64,000 nucleotides of DNA from Gordonia asplenii (GCF_012933505.1 NZ_JABBNB010000034.1:1-64000), one strand, 5' to 3'; numbered from the stretch's first letter, positions 41,879 to 50,300 are shown. Notes: generated from the letters alone by a model not told the origin. Program-made: numbers and translations.

Positions 41879-42916
41879 GTGCGTATGACACCAGAGCACC
41901 TGACGATCGGTACCTTCGCACGACTGTGCGGCCTTACCCCGAGCGCACTGCGCTTCTACGACGACGCGCGAGTGCTCGCACCCGCCGACGTCGACGACTC
42001 CAGCGGCTATCGCTACTACCTGCCCGACCAAGTGCCGACCGCCGTGCTCCTCCGGCAACTGCGCGAGGCGGGAATGTCGTTGGGAGACATCCGTGCCATC
42101 CTCGACGATCCGGCGTCGACGACGCGTCGCATCGATCGCCATCTCGCCGACCTGACGCAGCGACTCGCCGACGCCACCGCAGCCGCCGAGCGGGTGCGTG
42201 GTTCGGTGGAGCGCCACGTGCCACCGTGCGGCGGTCTGTCGGTGCCGGGGCCGCTGTTCGCGGCGTCGTGCGATCAGGTCCTGCCGGCAACTGTCGCGAA
42301 TCCCGAACTGCCGGTTCTTGATTCGGTTCTGGTGGAGGCCGACGGCAACACCCTCACACTGACCGCGACCGATCGCTTTCGACTGACGTCGCGCACCCTG
42401 CAATCGCGAAGTGTCGGTGCGGATTTCGCGGCTGTCGTTGCTGCGGCGGCGGCGCGAACGCTCGCCGACTGGTCACGCCGCCAGCACCGAATCACATTGA
42501 GCCGCAACGGCACTGATGTCATCGTCACCGGCGACAGCGACGTCCGCCGCGTTCCGATCGTCGACGCCACATTCCCCGACTACCGGCTGATGCTCCGCTC
42601 GCTACCCACTCCGACGACGCGCGCCGTGGTCTCCCGAGATGCCTTGCTGCACCTGCTCGAACGCAGTCCGCGAACGATCCGGATGGTCGTGTCGTCGGAC
42701 ACGTTGTCGGTCGACGACGACGCCATCGCAGCGACTCTCACCGGCCCGCCGATCACCGTCGGCTTCGACGTCACTGTCCTGTATCCGACCGTGTGCAATG
42801 CCATCGGCGACGACGTCATGCTCGACTTCTCCGCGAATGATCAACCGCTGCAAGTCCGTTCGGCTGACGCCGGAGATCTGATCACCTTGGCGATGCCGAT
42901 CCGGTTGCCCGACTGA
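41879..42916 (+). CDS. MerR-family HTH fused to a DNA polymerase III beta-clamp-like domain
   Basis: A 345-residue protein. Residues 8-75 are a MerR winged helix (LTIGTFARLCGLTPSALRFY, then SGYRYYLPDQ) followed by a coiled-coil helix. From about 135 to the end the sequence resembles DnaN sliding-clamp domains: LDSVLVEADGNTLTLTATDR, RVPIVDATFPDYRLML, VSRDALLHLLERSP and a final VRSADAGDLITLAMPIRL. Effector-binding domains usually occupy this position in MerR proteins. It is inserted between the conserved metallopeptidase and phosphoglycerate-mutase genes. The clamp-like part may be a dimer/ring or ligand module; the function is unknown. Confidence 0.8.
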   Translation: MRMTPEHLTIGTFARLCGLTPSALRFYDDARVLAPADVDDSSGYRYYLPDQVPTAVLLRQLREAGMSLGDIRAILDDPASTTRRIDRHLADLTQRLADATAAAERVRGSVERHVPPCGGLSVPGPLFAASCDQVLPATVANPELPVLDSVLVEADGNTLTLTATDRFRLTSRTLQSRSVGADFAAVVAAAAARTLADWSRRQHRITLSRNGTDVIVTGDSDVRRVPIVDATFPDYRLMLRSLPTPTTRAVVSRDALLHLLERSPRTIRMVVSSDTLSVDDDAIAATLTGPPITVGFDVTVLYPTVCNAIGDDVMLDFSANDQPLQVRSADAGDLITLAMPIRLPD

Positions 42917-42942
42917 CCCGGCGTCGTCGACTTCGCGCCGGG
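42917..42942 (+). terminator. hairpin after the MerR/beta-clamp gene
   Basis: CCCGGCG (42917-42923) pairs with CGCCGGG (42936-42942) across a 12-nt loop, starting right after the stop codon. There is no U-tract. It probably ends the MerR transcript. Confidence 0.5.
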
Positions 42943-42983
42943 AAACTCTCGTCAATTGCCGCGCCCGGGTGTTAAATCGAGAA

Positions 42984-45872
42984 ATGGCGCGCACGGCTCG
43001 GGGCACCGCTATGAGAATCAATGCGCGCCTCGCCGCACTGATCCGCCGGGGAAACAAGGTACTCGCCGCGCTAGCCGTCGTCGGCGCAATCGTCGCCGTC
43101 GTCGGCGTGTACCTGGTTTGGCTGGTATCGGGAAAAGGCTGCCGCGATGTCACATTGTTCGCACAGTTCACCGGACTGCCGAATTCCGGTTCCGCGGCGA
43201 AGCTTCGGCAAACGCTCACCACCGGATGGGATTGCGCCGACGCCCCGCTGCAAACCGCATTGCTGGCCGACCTCGTGTTCGTCTTCGGTTGCTGGCTGTT
43301 GAGCACCGCCGTCGTACTCGGCGGGTGGTGGCGCTACGACGCACCCCGACTCGTCGCGACTGCCAAGTACATCCCATTGTTGCCGCTGGCCGTCGCGGCA
43401 CTCGATCTCATCGAGAACGCGGTCACCGCACTCACTATCGGCGGGGGCACATTCGCGCGGCTCGGAGCGCACCCCATTGCGCGGTCGGTGATAACCACCG
43501 CGGCGTCGGCGAAATGGTTCCTCGCATTGATTCTGGTGATCGTCACGATAATGTCGGGGCTCGTCTGGATCTCACGACGCGACGAGACCATCGATGAACG
43601 CCCATGCACGCGTGGGTCGGCTCCGCTCTATCTCGGCGCTGCGACCGCGCAATCACCACTCACCGAATCCGACAGGGAACGACTCGCGCCCGCCGTCGAA
43701 CTCAATGCCACGCTGGACGCCGATCCGCCCACGAGAAGGGATATCGGATTGTCGGCGAGCGGCGGCGGAATCCGCGCGACCGCATTCACCTTGGGAGTGA
43801 TCGCCGAACTCGAATCTCACGGCGTAATGAAGTCGGTGACGCGGATCACCGCGGTGTCCGGCGGATCGTGGGGCGCCGCGGCCTGGGTATTGGCGAAGGC
43901 CGCCGACGCCGACCCGGCACGGGAGAGGGGATCGGGCGAGACGCCACTCACATCGTCGACGACGGCGTCCGCGGACGGCATCGACCGCCACACCGTCGCC
44001 GAGTCCGTCATAGACCGGCTGCTAGCGACCCCGACGGTGGCCGGCGGCGGTTCCGCAGGTTCCGACGAGCCGTGGATGTCTCGCCTGCGCTACCTGTTCA
44101 ACGGACGCGGCGGAGTCCTCGGCCCCATCCTCTGGGTGGGACTCTGCACGCTGTCGACAGTGTTGCTCATCGTCGGGCTGACCTACCTCATCGCCTGGCT
44201 ACCGGGTTACACGCTCGGCCGCACCTTCCTTTTCGGCGACACTTTTCACCCGTGTGATCGCATCGCACACGATATGCGGGACACCTGCACCGCTATTCCG
44301 GTCGACTGGCATAACCCGGGGATATACCTCGCCGTGATCGCCATTCTTGTTCTGCTGGGAACGAGTCTTTCCCGCTGGATTGCGGTCACCTGGAAGCCGA
44401 GTCTGATCCTCGCCTTCTTCGGCCTGGCGATCTTCTTCTACACCGCACTCATGCCTGCGTTCTTTTCTCTCGTTCAGCGTGGCGGTGTCTCCGGGAGCTT
44501 CCGCATAGCGTGGACCTACCTCCTGGCGACCGTCGGACTGAGTACGGTGGGCACCCAATTGTGGCGGACGTTCGGGGGCGAGATCACCGGTCGTCTCTCC
44601 GAGGCCGTCACGAGATATCTTCCTCGTCTGCTCGGCATCGTGCTCGCTGTCGTGACGACGATCGGTGGAGTATCGGTGCTCTATTTCACCGCGGTGTCGT
44701 CGGTTCCGCCACCGTCGAAGACCTCGATAACCATGGTGGTCTTCGCCGGTTTGCTAGGTGCGCTGTACTTGTTCGCCGGCCCCAGTCGTCCCTCCCTCAA
44801 TCAGATCTTCAGCAAGAGACTCGGCCGAAGTTTCGACATAACCGCCGCGTTCCGCGGTCGACTCAGACCCGCGAATACGGCGGAATGGCAAGGGAGTTGG
44901 GCCTGGTTGCGTAACGTCGCGCAGACTGTTTCCGACGACGATTCGCCCCGGATCCCCGAATTGGTGCTCTGCTGCTCGCAGCAACGCAACGGCGTCGCGC
45001 CGGGCGGGCTGCCGGCGGAGTCGTTGACGATTTCGCAGTATCAGGTAACCCGTGGATATGAGCGGGAGCCGACCGCGGACTATCTCGCTCGCACGGCGTC
45101 GGTCCGCTATCTCGGGAAACTGCACGAGTACAAGCTCGATCTGGTCGCCCCGTGGCTCGCGGTCTCCGGCGCCGCGGTGTCGTCGGCGATGGGCCGCAAG
45201 AACCTCGGCAGCACCAATGCGGTACTCGCGGCCTTTCACGCCAATCTGGGGATCTGGATCCCCAACCTGCAGCCGCCGGGAAACCCCGCCTTGCCGATAG
45301 GTTCGCGGCCCAGGATCTCCTACATCCTCAAAGAGGTCCTCGGGTGGTACAACCCCACCGATCGGTACATCTTCGCCACCGACGGCGGGCACTGGGAGAA
45401 CCTGGGGCTGATCGAGCAGTTGCGTGCGTCGCGGCGCACCATCGTCTGCATCGATTCCGGTGCAGATCCGCCGGGGTCATTCACGGCATTGCGCGAAGCG
45501 CTCGATCTCGCCACGCTCGAGTTGAACTACAAAGTCACCGTCGACGACCTCGAAGGTGCACTGACACAACTACTTCCGACGAACGGACGGCTCCCGGGCA
45601 CCCTCGCCACCCGCATCGACTTCACCGTCGAGGTGACACCCGACCGGCCGAAGATCCACGGCCGGATCTACTACGCGAAGCTGCAGCTGTCCGCCGACAT
45701 GCCGGCAGCCCTGCGCCTCTTCGCGAAAGAAGACCGCCGCTTCCCCAGCTATTCGACGCTGAATCAGTTCCTGTCCGACGAACAGTTCGCGCGACTGATC
45801 CAGGCGGGCCGACACGCCGGCCAGCTGCTCTGCGCCATGCTGGCGGAGGATCAGGTCGTGGGGCGGGGATGA
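42984..45872 (+). CDS. large multi-pass patatin-like phospholipase
   Basis: A 962-residue membrane protein with a catalytic Ser/Asp dyad. Four N-terminal hydrophobic segments (about 30-50, 92-115, 130-150, 180-197) come first. Then the oxyanion motif GLSASGGGIRA (about 256-266), the nucleophile in TAVSGGSWGA (about 289-298) and, 500 residues later, the aspartate in FATDGGHWENLGL (about 799). Between them, about 372-602, lie five or six further membrane segments. It probably hydrolyses membrane phospholipids or acyl lipids at the inner leaflet. The start (42984) is the ATG giving the first helix; 43011 is an alternative. It is convergent with the repeat region. Confidence 0.78.
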   Translation: MARTARGTAMRINARLAALIRRGNKVLAALAVVGAIVAVVGVYLVWLVSGKGCRDVTLFAQFTGLPNSGSAAKLRQTLTTGWDCADAPLQTALLADLVFVFGCWLLSTAVVLGGWWRYDAPRLVATAKYIPLLPLAVAALDLIENAVTALTIGGGTFARLGAHPIARSVITTAASAKWFLALILVIVTIMSGLVWISRRDETIDERPCTRGSAPLYLGAATAQSPLTESDRERLAPAVELNATLDADPPTRRDIGLSASGGGIRATAFTLGVIAELESHGVMKSVTRITAVSGGSWGAAAWVLAKAADADPARERGSGETPLTSSTTASADGIDRHTVAESVIDRLLATPTVAGGGSAGSDEPWMSRLRYLFNGRGGVLGPILWVGLCTLSTVLLIVGLTYLIAWLPGYTLGRTFLFGDTFHPCDRIAHDMRDTCTAIPVDWHNPGIYLAVIAILVLLGTSLSRWIAVTWKPSLILAFFGLAIFFYTALMPAFFSLVQRGGVSGSFRIAWTYLLATVGLSTVGTQLWRTFGGEITGRLSEAVTRYLPRLLGIVLAVVTTIGGVSVLYFTAVSSVPPPSKTSITMVVFAGLLGALYLFAGPSRPSLNQIFSKRLGRSFDITAAFRGRLRPANTAEWQGSWAWLRNVAQTVSDDDSPRIPELVLCCSQQRNGVAPGGLPAESLTISQYQVTRGYEREPTADYLARTASVRYLGKLHEYKLDLVAPWLAVSGAAVSSAMGRKNLGSTNAVLAAFHANLGIWIPNLQPPGNPALPIGSRPRISYILKEVLGWYNPTDRYIFATDGGHWENLGLIEQLRASRRTIVCIDSGADPPGSFTALREALDLATLELNYKVTVDDLEGALTQLLPTNGRLPGTLATRIDFTVEVTPDRPKIHGRIYYAKLQLSADMPAALRLFAKEDRRFPSYSTLNQFLSDEQFARLIQAGRHAGQLLCAMLAEDQVVGRG

Positions 45873-45898
45873 GTCGGGGGAACTCGGAGAGCGGGGGG

Positions 45899-46150
45899 TG
45901 CCGAAGCGAGGAAAATTCGGCACCACCTCGCTCCCCGAGTGCCGAAGCGAGGAAGATTCGATACCCCCGCGCTCCCCGAGTGCCGAAGCGAAGAAGATTC
46001 GATACCCCCTCGCTCCCCGAGTGCCGAAGCGAGGAAGATTCGATACCCCTCGCTCCCCGAGTGCCGAAGCGAGGAAGATTCGGCACCACCTCGCTCCCCG
46101 AGTGCCGAAGCGAGGAAGATTCGATACCCCCTCGCTCCCCGAGTGCCGAA
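45899..46150. repeat. 41-bp tandem array of seven units
   Basis: TGCCGAAGCGA starts at 45899, 45940, 45981, 46022, 46062, 46103 and 46144 (spacing 40-41 bp). The constant part is CGCTCCCCGAGTGCCGAAGC and the linker is GAGGAAGATTCGATACCCC or a near variant. The array runs into the first 243-bp element. No protein is credible here although frames stay open. Confidence 0.85.
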
Positions 46151-46375
46151 GCGAGGAACGAGCTTCGGTGTAACGAGGGGTCGGCGAGCCGAAAAACCCA
46201 ACTGGAGAACGAACTTCGGTGTCTCGCGAAGAGCAGCCGAGACTTTGCAGACCCGACGCAACCCCACGGACCGCAAGAATTTCATTCCAAAACTCCTTGG
46301 CCTGGCTGATCCGTCACCTCACCAAACCCCTCGTTACACCGAAGCTCGCAAGCTCGCTACGGCACTCGGGGAACG
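46133..46375. mobile_element. 243-bp inverted-repeat element, copy 1
   Basis: The left arm 46133-46181 is identical to the 49-bp arm of copy 2. The right arm 46326-46375 is partly diverged in its middle (GCTCGCAAGCTCGCTAC replaces GCTCGTTCCTCGCTTC). The interior is about 145 bp and closely similar to copy 2, containing CGCGAAGAGCAGCCGAGAC and CTTGGCCTGGCTGATCCGTC. There is no open frame for a transposase, so it is a non-autonomous or structural element. Confidence 0.75.
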
Positions 46376-46936
46376 GGGGGTTACCCAAGCTCGCGAGCTC
46401 ACGTCGGCACTCGGGGAACGGGGTCACCGAAGCTCGCGAGCTCACGTCGGCACTCGGGGAACGGGGATTCGGCGCTCAGAGATCGGTCTGCTATCCCATG
46501 GCGTCGACCCCGCCGACTGGCCTTTCCGTCGGGCCCCCTCGCTCCCCGAGTGCCGAAGCGAGGAACGAGCTTCGGTGTAACGAGGGGTCGGCGAGCCGAA
46601 AAAGCCCAACTAGGGAACGAACTTCGGTATCTCGCGAAGAGCAGCCGAGACTACAGACCCGACGCAAACGCCCACGGACCACGAGAATTTCATTCCGAAA
46701 CTCCTTGGCCTGGCTGATCCGTCATCTCACCAAACCCCTCGTTACACCGAAGCTCGTTCCTCGCTTCGGCACTCGGGGAGCGGGGGTTACACCGAAGCTC
46801 GCAAGCTCGCTACGGCACTCGGGGAGCGGGGGGTTACCCAAGCTCGCAAGCTCACGTCGGCACTCGGGGTCACCATAGCTCGCAAGCTCGCTACGGCGCT
46901 CGGGGAACGGGGATTCGGCACTCGGAGATCGGTCTG
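46376..46936. repeat. degenerate repeats and duplicated flank of the phosphoglycerate-mutase-like gene
   Basis: Outside copy 2 this stretch has GCTCGCGAGCTCACGTCGGC-type units followed by GGCACTCGGGGAACGGGG. The sequence GAGATCGGTCTGCTATCCCA occurs at about 46479-46498 and again at about 46926-46945, where it includes the stop codon of the phosphoglycerate-mutase-like gene. No other gene is present between 45873 and 46936. Confidence 0.7.
46540..46782. mobile_element. 243-bp inverted-repeat element, copy 2
   Basis: Arms 46540-46588 and 46734-46782 are perfect inverted repeats of 49 bp. Each arm contains its own small dyad (CCGAAGC and GCTTCGG). The interior lacks a gene. Copy 2 begins exactly 407 bp after copy 1, and sequences after both copies remain similar, so a 407-bp segment was duplicated in tandem. 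Isolated single arms occur at 14909-14957 and 54784-54832. Confidence 0.85.
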
Positions 46937-47602
46937 CTATCCCATCGGGTCGCCTTCGGGCGAATCCTCTTCTCCCTCAGTCTGGAACGGGGCGACCCGC
47001 GTACCCCACCGCCGACAGATCCACGCACCTTCGGCGTATTCCAACTCGATCGACTGGGTGTTCTCCAGATGGTTCCGCATCGCGAAGTCGGCGTCGATGC
47101 CGGCGAGTTTCGCTGCCGCCAACCTGATCGCGGCGCCATGGCTCACCAGATAGACGTCACGGTCGGCGCCGTCGGTGAAATACTGTTGTGCCACACCGTC
47201 AATCGCGGCGAGATAGCGGTCGTAGACCTCGCGTAGCGATTCACCGCCGGGCACGGCGACGTCGATTTCGCCGTCCAGCCACCGTTTGACCGTCCCCGCG
47301 AACACCTCGTGCGACGCCCGGTCGAAGTTGTCCTCCAGATCGCCGGCCTGCACTTCGAAGACACCGTCGACCAAGCCGCGGTCGATGCCCCACACCATGG
47401 CGGCGATCTCCGCCGTCTGCTGCGCGCGGCGCGCGTGCGAACTCAGCAACACCGCCGCGGAGGTGATCGGCGTCCGCAGCGCGAATTGTGCGGCCTGCCG
47501 TGCACCGAAGTCGGTGAGCCCAGCGCCGGGGAGGCGGGTGTCCAAGCGGCGCATGACATTCGACGTCGTCTCACCATGGCGGACCAAGAACAATCGCGAC
47601 AC
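46937..47602 (-). CDS. histidine phosphatase / phosphoglycerate-mutase-like protein (Rv3837c-like)
   Basis: A 221-residue histidine phosphatase. The catalytic RHG motif is LFLVRHGETTSN at the N-terminus, the second histidine lies in VYLVSHGAAIR (about 145), with a Glu in PGGESLREVYDRY. The start is a GTG at 47602 sharing one base with the pheA stop (TAGTG) and preceded by GGAGAG. As Rv3837c follows pheA in M. tuberculosis, the two are cotranscribed. The substrate is unknown. Its last codons lie in the duplicated repeat flank, so the C-terminus may be altered. Confidence 0.87.
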   Translation of the reverse strand: MSRLFLVRHGETTSNVMRRLDTRLPGAGLTDFGARQAAQFALRTPITSAAVLLSSHARRAQQTAEIAAMVWGIDRGLVDGVFEVQAGDLEDNFDRASHEVFAGTVKRWLDGEIDVAVPGGESLREVYDRYLAAIDGVAQQYFTDGADRDVYLVSHGAAIRLAAAKLAGIDADFAMRNHLENTQSIELEYAEGAWICRRWGTRVAPFQTEGEEDSPEGDPMG

Positions 47603-48585
47603 TAATTCTCTCCTCGTCGTAGCGACTCGTACCACTGCACGCTCTCGCTGTGGTCGGGCGGCTGCGCACCGAGTTGCCCTCGGTCGGCGGGCCAGGATCC
47701 CAGAAACACCACGCTGTCCGATCCGCGGTGCAGTGCGCGCAGCGTCTCGCCGACGGCGTCGTCGTCGAGATGACCGACGGCGTCGAGGAAGAACCGGTAG
47801 TGCGCCGAGCGCGACGGCATCGCCCGTCCGTCGACTGAGCGCTCGACGACGCCGCCGCGTCGGGGCCGCGACTCGATTCGGGTGAGATCCACTCCGCGCG
47901 TGGCGAATTCGTTCATCGCCGACATCAGGCTGCCCGGCTCGTTCGGAAGGTTGAGGATGACCGCGGTGCGGTCGGCGCCCGACGGCGGGTCCGGCGGAGC
48001 GGGTCTGCCGACGAGAAGGAAGCGGGTAGCGGCGTCGTCCGCGTCGGCGACGCCGTCGGCGAGCGCGACCAGCCCCAATGCCTGTGCCGCCGGTCTGGTG
48101 GTGACCCCGGCGTCAGCGAGGCCGTTCGAGACATCTTGTGCCGCAGCGGCATTCGATGATGCGACGATGAAATCGGCATTCGGGAACAGCCGAGCGACCG
48201 TCTCGCGGACCTGCGCTGATGCCACCGGGTACGCGGCGACGGTTCGCACGGCGTCGGGCTGCAACGGCGTCGCGGCGGCGATGGTGAAGGCGATGTCGAG
48301 GATCACCTCGGCGAATACCTGGACACGTACGCCGTCGACCGGCACGAGCGCATCCATCGTCGCCGGAACTGATCCTTCGAGGGAACTCTCGATCGGCACG
48401 CAGGCGAAATCCGCGGCCCCCGAGCGCACCATCGCGATGGCCGCGGGCGGATTGGGCGCGGCGACCCGCTCGATGTCCGCGTCGGCGGCGTCGAGCAACG
48501 CGACCGGTCGACGACCCGCCAGGATCGCGTCGAGTGCCATCTCGGTGAAGGTTCGAGCGGGACCGAAATAGGCGATGACAGGCAC
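47602..48585 (-). CDS. pheA: prephenate dehydratase
   Basis: A 327-residue prephenate dehydratase making phenylpyruvate for phenylalanine synthesis. The catalytic domain has AYFGPARTFTEMA, VPIESSLEGSVPATMDAL and ATRFLLVGRP; the ACT regulatory domain has LPNEPGSLMSAMNEFATRGV and LTRIESRPRRG, the ESRP phenylalanine-binding motif. The start is a GTG at 48585 with TACCCT seven bases upstream (leaderless pattern). It corresponds to Rv3838c and is cotranscribed with the phosphoglycerate-mutase-like gene. Confidence 0.95.
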   Translation of the reverse strand: MPVIAYFGPARTFTEMALDAILAGRRPVALLDAADADIERVAAPNPPAAIAMVRSGAADFACVPIESSLEGSVPATMDALVPVDGVRVQVFAEVILDIAFTIAAATPLQPDAVRTVAAYPVASAQVRETVARLFPNADFIVASSNAAAAQDVSNGLADAGVTTRPAAQALGLVALADGVADADDAATRFLLVGRPAPPDPPSGADRTAVILNLPNEPGSLMSAMNEFATRGVDLTRIESRPRRGGVVERSVDGRAMPSRSAHYRFFLDAVGHLDDDAVGETLRALHRGSDSVVFLGSWPADRGQLGAQPPDHSESVQWYESLRRGEN

Positions 48586-48639
48586 GACGTTCAGGGTAGC
48601 CGGTCACCAACTGCCAGGGTCGTGGCTTAGGCTTCGGCT

Positions 48640-49068
48640 ATGCCGTCAACCCGTCCATTACATCGGCAGCCCACCGCGCTGGCTGCGGTCTTCGCCGGCG
48701 GAGTCGTCGGCACCGCCGCCCGCTACTTCCTCGAGTTGGCGTTTCCGCCGGCACAGGGTGGCTGGCCGTGGGCCACGTTCTGCATCAATCTCGGCGGAGC
48801 CGCACTGCTCGGACTCATCTCAGCGATTCTGGTTGCCGGAGCCGACGACTCGCCGGTCCGGCAGCGGCTACGACTCTTCGCCGCAACCGGCTGCTGCGGC
48901 GCCTTCACCACCTACAGCACCTTCGCCCTCGAACAGACCAATCTGTGGCGACACGGCGCTCCGGTGGTCGCGGTGACGTATGCGGCGGTGTCGGTCGCCG
49001 GCGGTGTGCTGGCCGCCTGGGCCGGCTTCTCCCTGGGCAACGTCGTGAGCGCCTGGAGCGAGCAGTGA
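48640..49068 (+). CDS. crcB: fluoride channel subunit CrcB (first copy)
   Basis: A 142-residue, four-helix Fluc/CrcB fluoride channel subunit. The signatures GGVVGTAARYFLE, WATFCINLGGAALLG and CCGAFTTYSTFALEQ (the central break and fluoride-track residues) are present. The ATG follows TAGGCT by six bases. The GTGA overlap joins it to the second copy. Actinobacterial pairs of this kind probably form antiparallel heterodimers that export fluoride. No fluoride riboswitch is visible in the 54-bp gap upstream. Confidence 0.92.
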   Translation: MPSTRPLHRQPTALAAVFAGGVVGTAARYFLELAFPPAQGGWPWATFCINLGGAALLGLISAILVAGADDSPVRQRLRLFAATGCCGAFTTYSTFALEQTNLWRHGAPVVAVTYAAVSVAGGVLAAWAGFSLGNVVSAWSEQ

Positions 49069-49418
49069 TCGCCGTCGCCGCGATCCTGTGCGGCGCGCTC
49101 GGCGCAGTGACGCGATTCATCGTCGACGCCGCGGTCCGCCCGCGGGTCATCTTTCCGCTCGCGACACTCTTCATCAACATCACCGGTTCCGCCCTGCTCG
49201 GCGTGCTGGCGGGATTGGTCATGTTCCACGGCGCCCCGAGCGCGGTGACGACGATCATCGGAACCGGATTCTGCGGCGGTTACACGACTTTCAGTACCGC
49301 GAGCCTGGAGACGATGACTCTCGCGCGGGAGCGTCGCCAATGGCGGTCGGTCGCGTATGCGGTCGTCTCCGTCGTCGGGTCGGTCCTGGCGTGCGCGGCG
49401 GGCATGTTGCTGGTGTGA
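49065..49418 (+). CDS. crcB: fluoride channel subunit CrcB (second copy)
   Basis: A 117-residue CrcB paralogue beginning with GTG inside the stop of the first copy. ILCGALGAVTRFIVD, FPLATLFINITGSALLG and FCGGYTTFSTASLETM are the family blocks. The charge pattern of the loops differs from that of copy 1, in agreement with opposite membrane orientation, which is inference. The two copies are shown as one operon. Confidence 0.92.
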   Translation: MIAVAAILCGALGAVTRFIVDAAVRPRVIFPLATLFINITGSALLGVLAGLVMFHGAPSAVTTIIGTGFCGGYTTFSTASLETMTLARERRQWRSVAYAVVSVVGSVLACAAGMLLV

Positions 49419-49465
49419 GTTAGGTTCGCGCTGAACGGGAACATTGACGCGCGCTTCATTCGCGT

Positions 49466-49484
49466 TTAGGTTAGGGTTACCTTC
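49466..49484 (+). promoter_or_regulatory. iron box (IdeR/DtxR-type) upstream of the DUF2470 gene
   Basis: TTAGGTTAGGGTTACCTTC agrees with the IdeR consensus TTAGGTTAGSCTAACCTAA at 15 of 19 positions, including the entire left half. It lies 41 bp before the ATG at 49525. In M. tuberculosis the corresponding gene Rv3839 is IdeR-repressed. Confidence 0.7.
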
Positions 49485-49524
49485 CTAGCGGATCCGCCGC
49501 ACGAGTTCATCGAATGAGGAGCCC

Positions 49525-50277
49525 ATGACCCACGTCGCGCATTCCCAGCCCTCCGATGCCGAGGCAATCCAGACCGCGTGCCGTCGAGTCAGCAGCGCCA
49601 CCCTCGCCGTCGGCGCTTCCGGACCGTTCACCGTCAACGTCGTACATCTCTTCGAGTCGCAGGCATTCGTTCTCGTGCCGTCCGACCGCGCTGCCGCCGT
49701 CGTCGCCGGTGACGACCCCAACGGTGTCGCGGCACTACTGGAGATCACCGATCACGCGCCCATCGACCTGCGCGAACAAGTACGCGCGCTGATTTGGCTG
49801 AGCGGCACCCTCTACCCCGTGCCCGACGAACTGCAGCGCGACCTCGCCGTCGAGATCGCCACCGACCACCCCGACGACGGACTCCTCGATATCGGCCACG
49901 GCTACTCGCTGCTGCGCCTGCAGGTCGACAGCGCCGTCATCGCCAACAGCAGCGGTGCGGCGTCGGTCCCGGCGCCGGTACTCGCCGACGCCGAGCCCGA
50001 CCCGTTCTGGGAGTACGAGAGCGGCTGGATCGCTCATCTGGACAGTGATCACGGTGATCTCGTGGGCCAGCTGGCCCGTAAGCTTCCCACCGAGTTGCGA
50101 ACCGGGCGGGTACGCCCCCTCGGCCTCGACCGCTTCGGCCTTCGGTTCCGCATCGAAGGGCCCGACGGCGACTCCGACGTCCGGATGTCCTTCCCGCAGC
50201 CGGTCGAGACCGTGTGGGAGCTGTCGACGGCACTGCGCGCACTCGCCGGATGCCCCTACATCAACAGCTTCATGTGA
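49525..50277 (+). CDS. DUF2470 domain protein (Rv3839-like)
   Basis: A 250-residue protein related to haem-utilisation/pyridoxamine-oxidase-fold proteins. The first about 150 residues resemble a split-barrel (VGASGPFTVNVVHLFESQAF), and the C-terminus is a DUF2470 domain: WIAHLDSDHGDLVGQLAR, LDRFGLRFRIEGPDGDSDVR and RMSFPQPVETVWEL are its usual blocks. Such proteins are associated with haem degradation (HugZ-like). ATG preceded by GAGGAG. The iron box upstream predicts expression under iron limitation. It is the orthologue of Rv3839 by position. Confidence 0.85.
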   Translation: MTHVAHSQPSDAEAIQTACRRVSSATLAVGASGPFTVNVVHLFESQAFVLVPSDRAAAVVAGDDPNGVAALLEITDHAPIDLREQVRALIWLSGTLYPVPDELQRDLAVEIATDHPDDGLLDIGHGYSLLRLQVDSAVIANSSGAASVPAPVLADAEPDPFWEYESGWIAHLDSDHGDLVGQLARKLPTELRTGRVRPLGLDRFGLRFRIEGPDGDSDVRMSFPQPVETVWELSTALRALAGCPYINSFM

Positions 50278-50300
50278 GCCCTGGGGCTTAGGCTGGCACG

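Noticed and set aside
45899..46150. CRISPR-like array
   Set aside because: The linkers between cores are nearly identical rather than unique spacers, the core is palindromic, and no cas gene is present.
45898..46878. Open frames through the 46-kb repeats
   Set aside because: Same cause as above; translations consist of LPECRSEE-type repeats.
48586..48639. Fluoride riboswitch before crcB
   Set aside because: The 54-bp gap is too short and lacks the conserved crcB motif sequence; a leaderless start is more likely.
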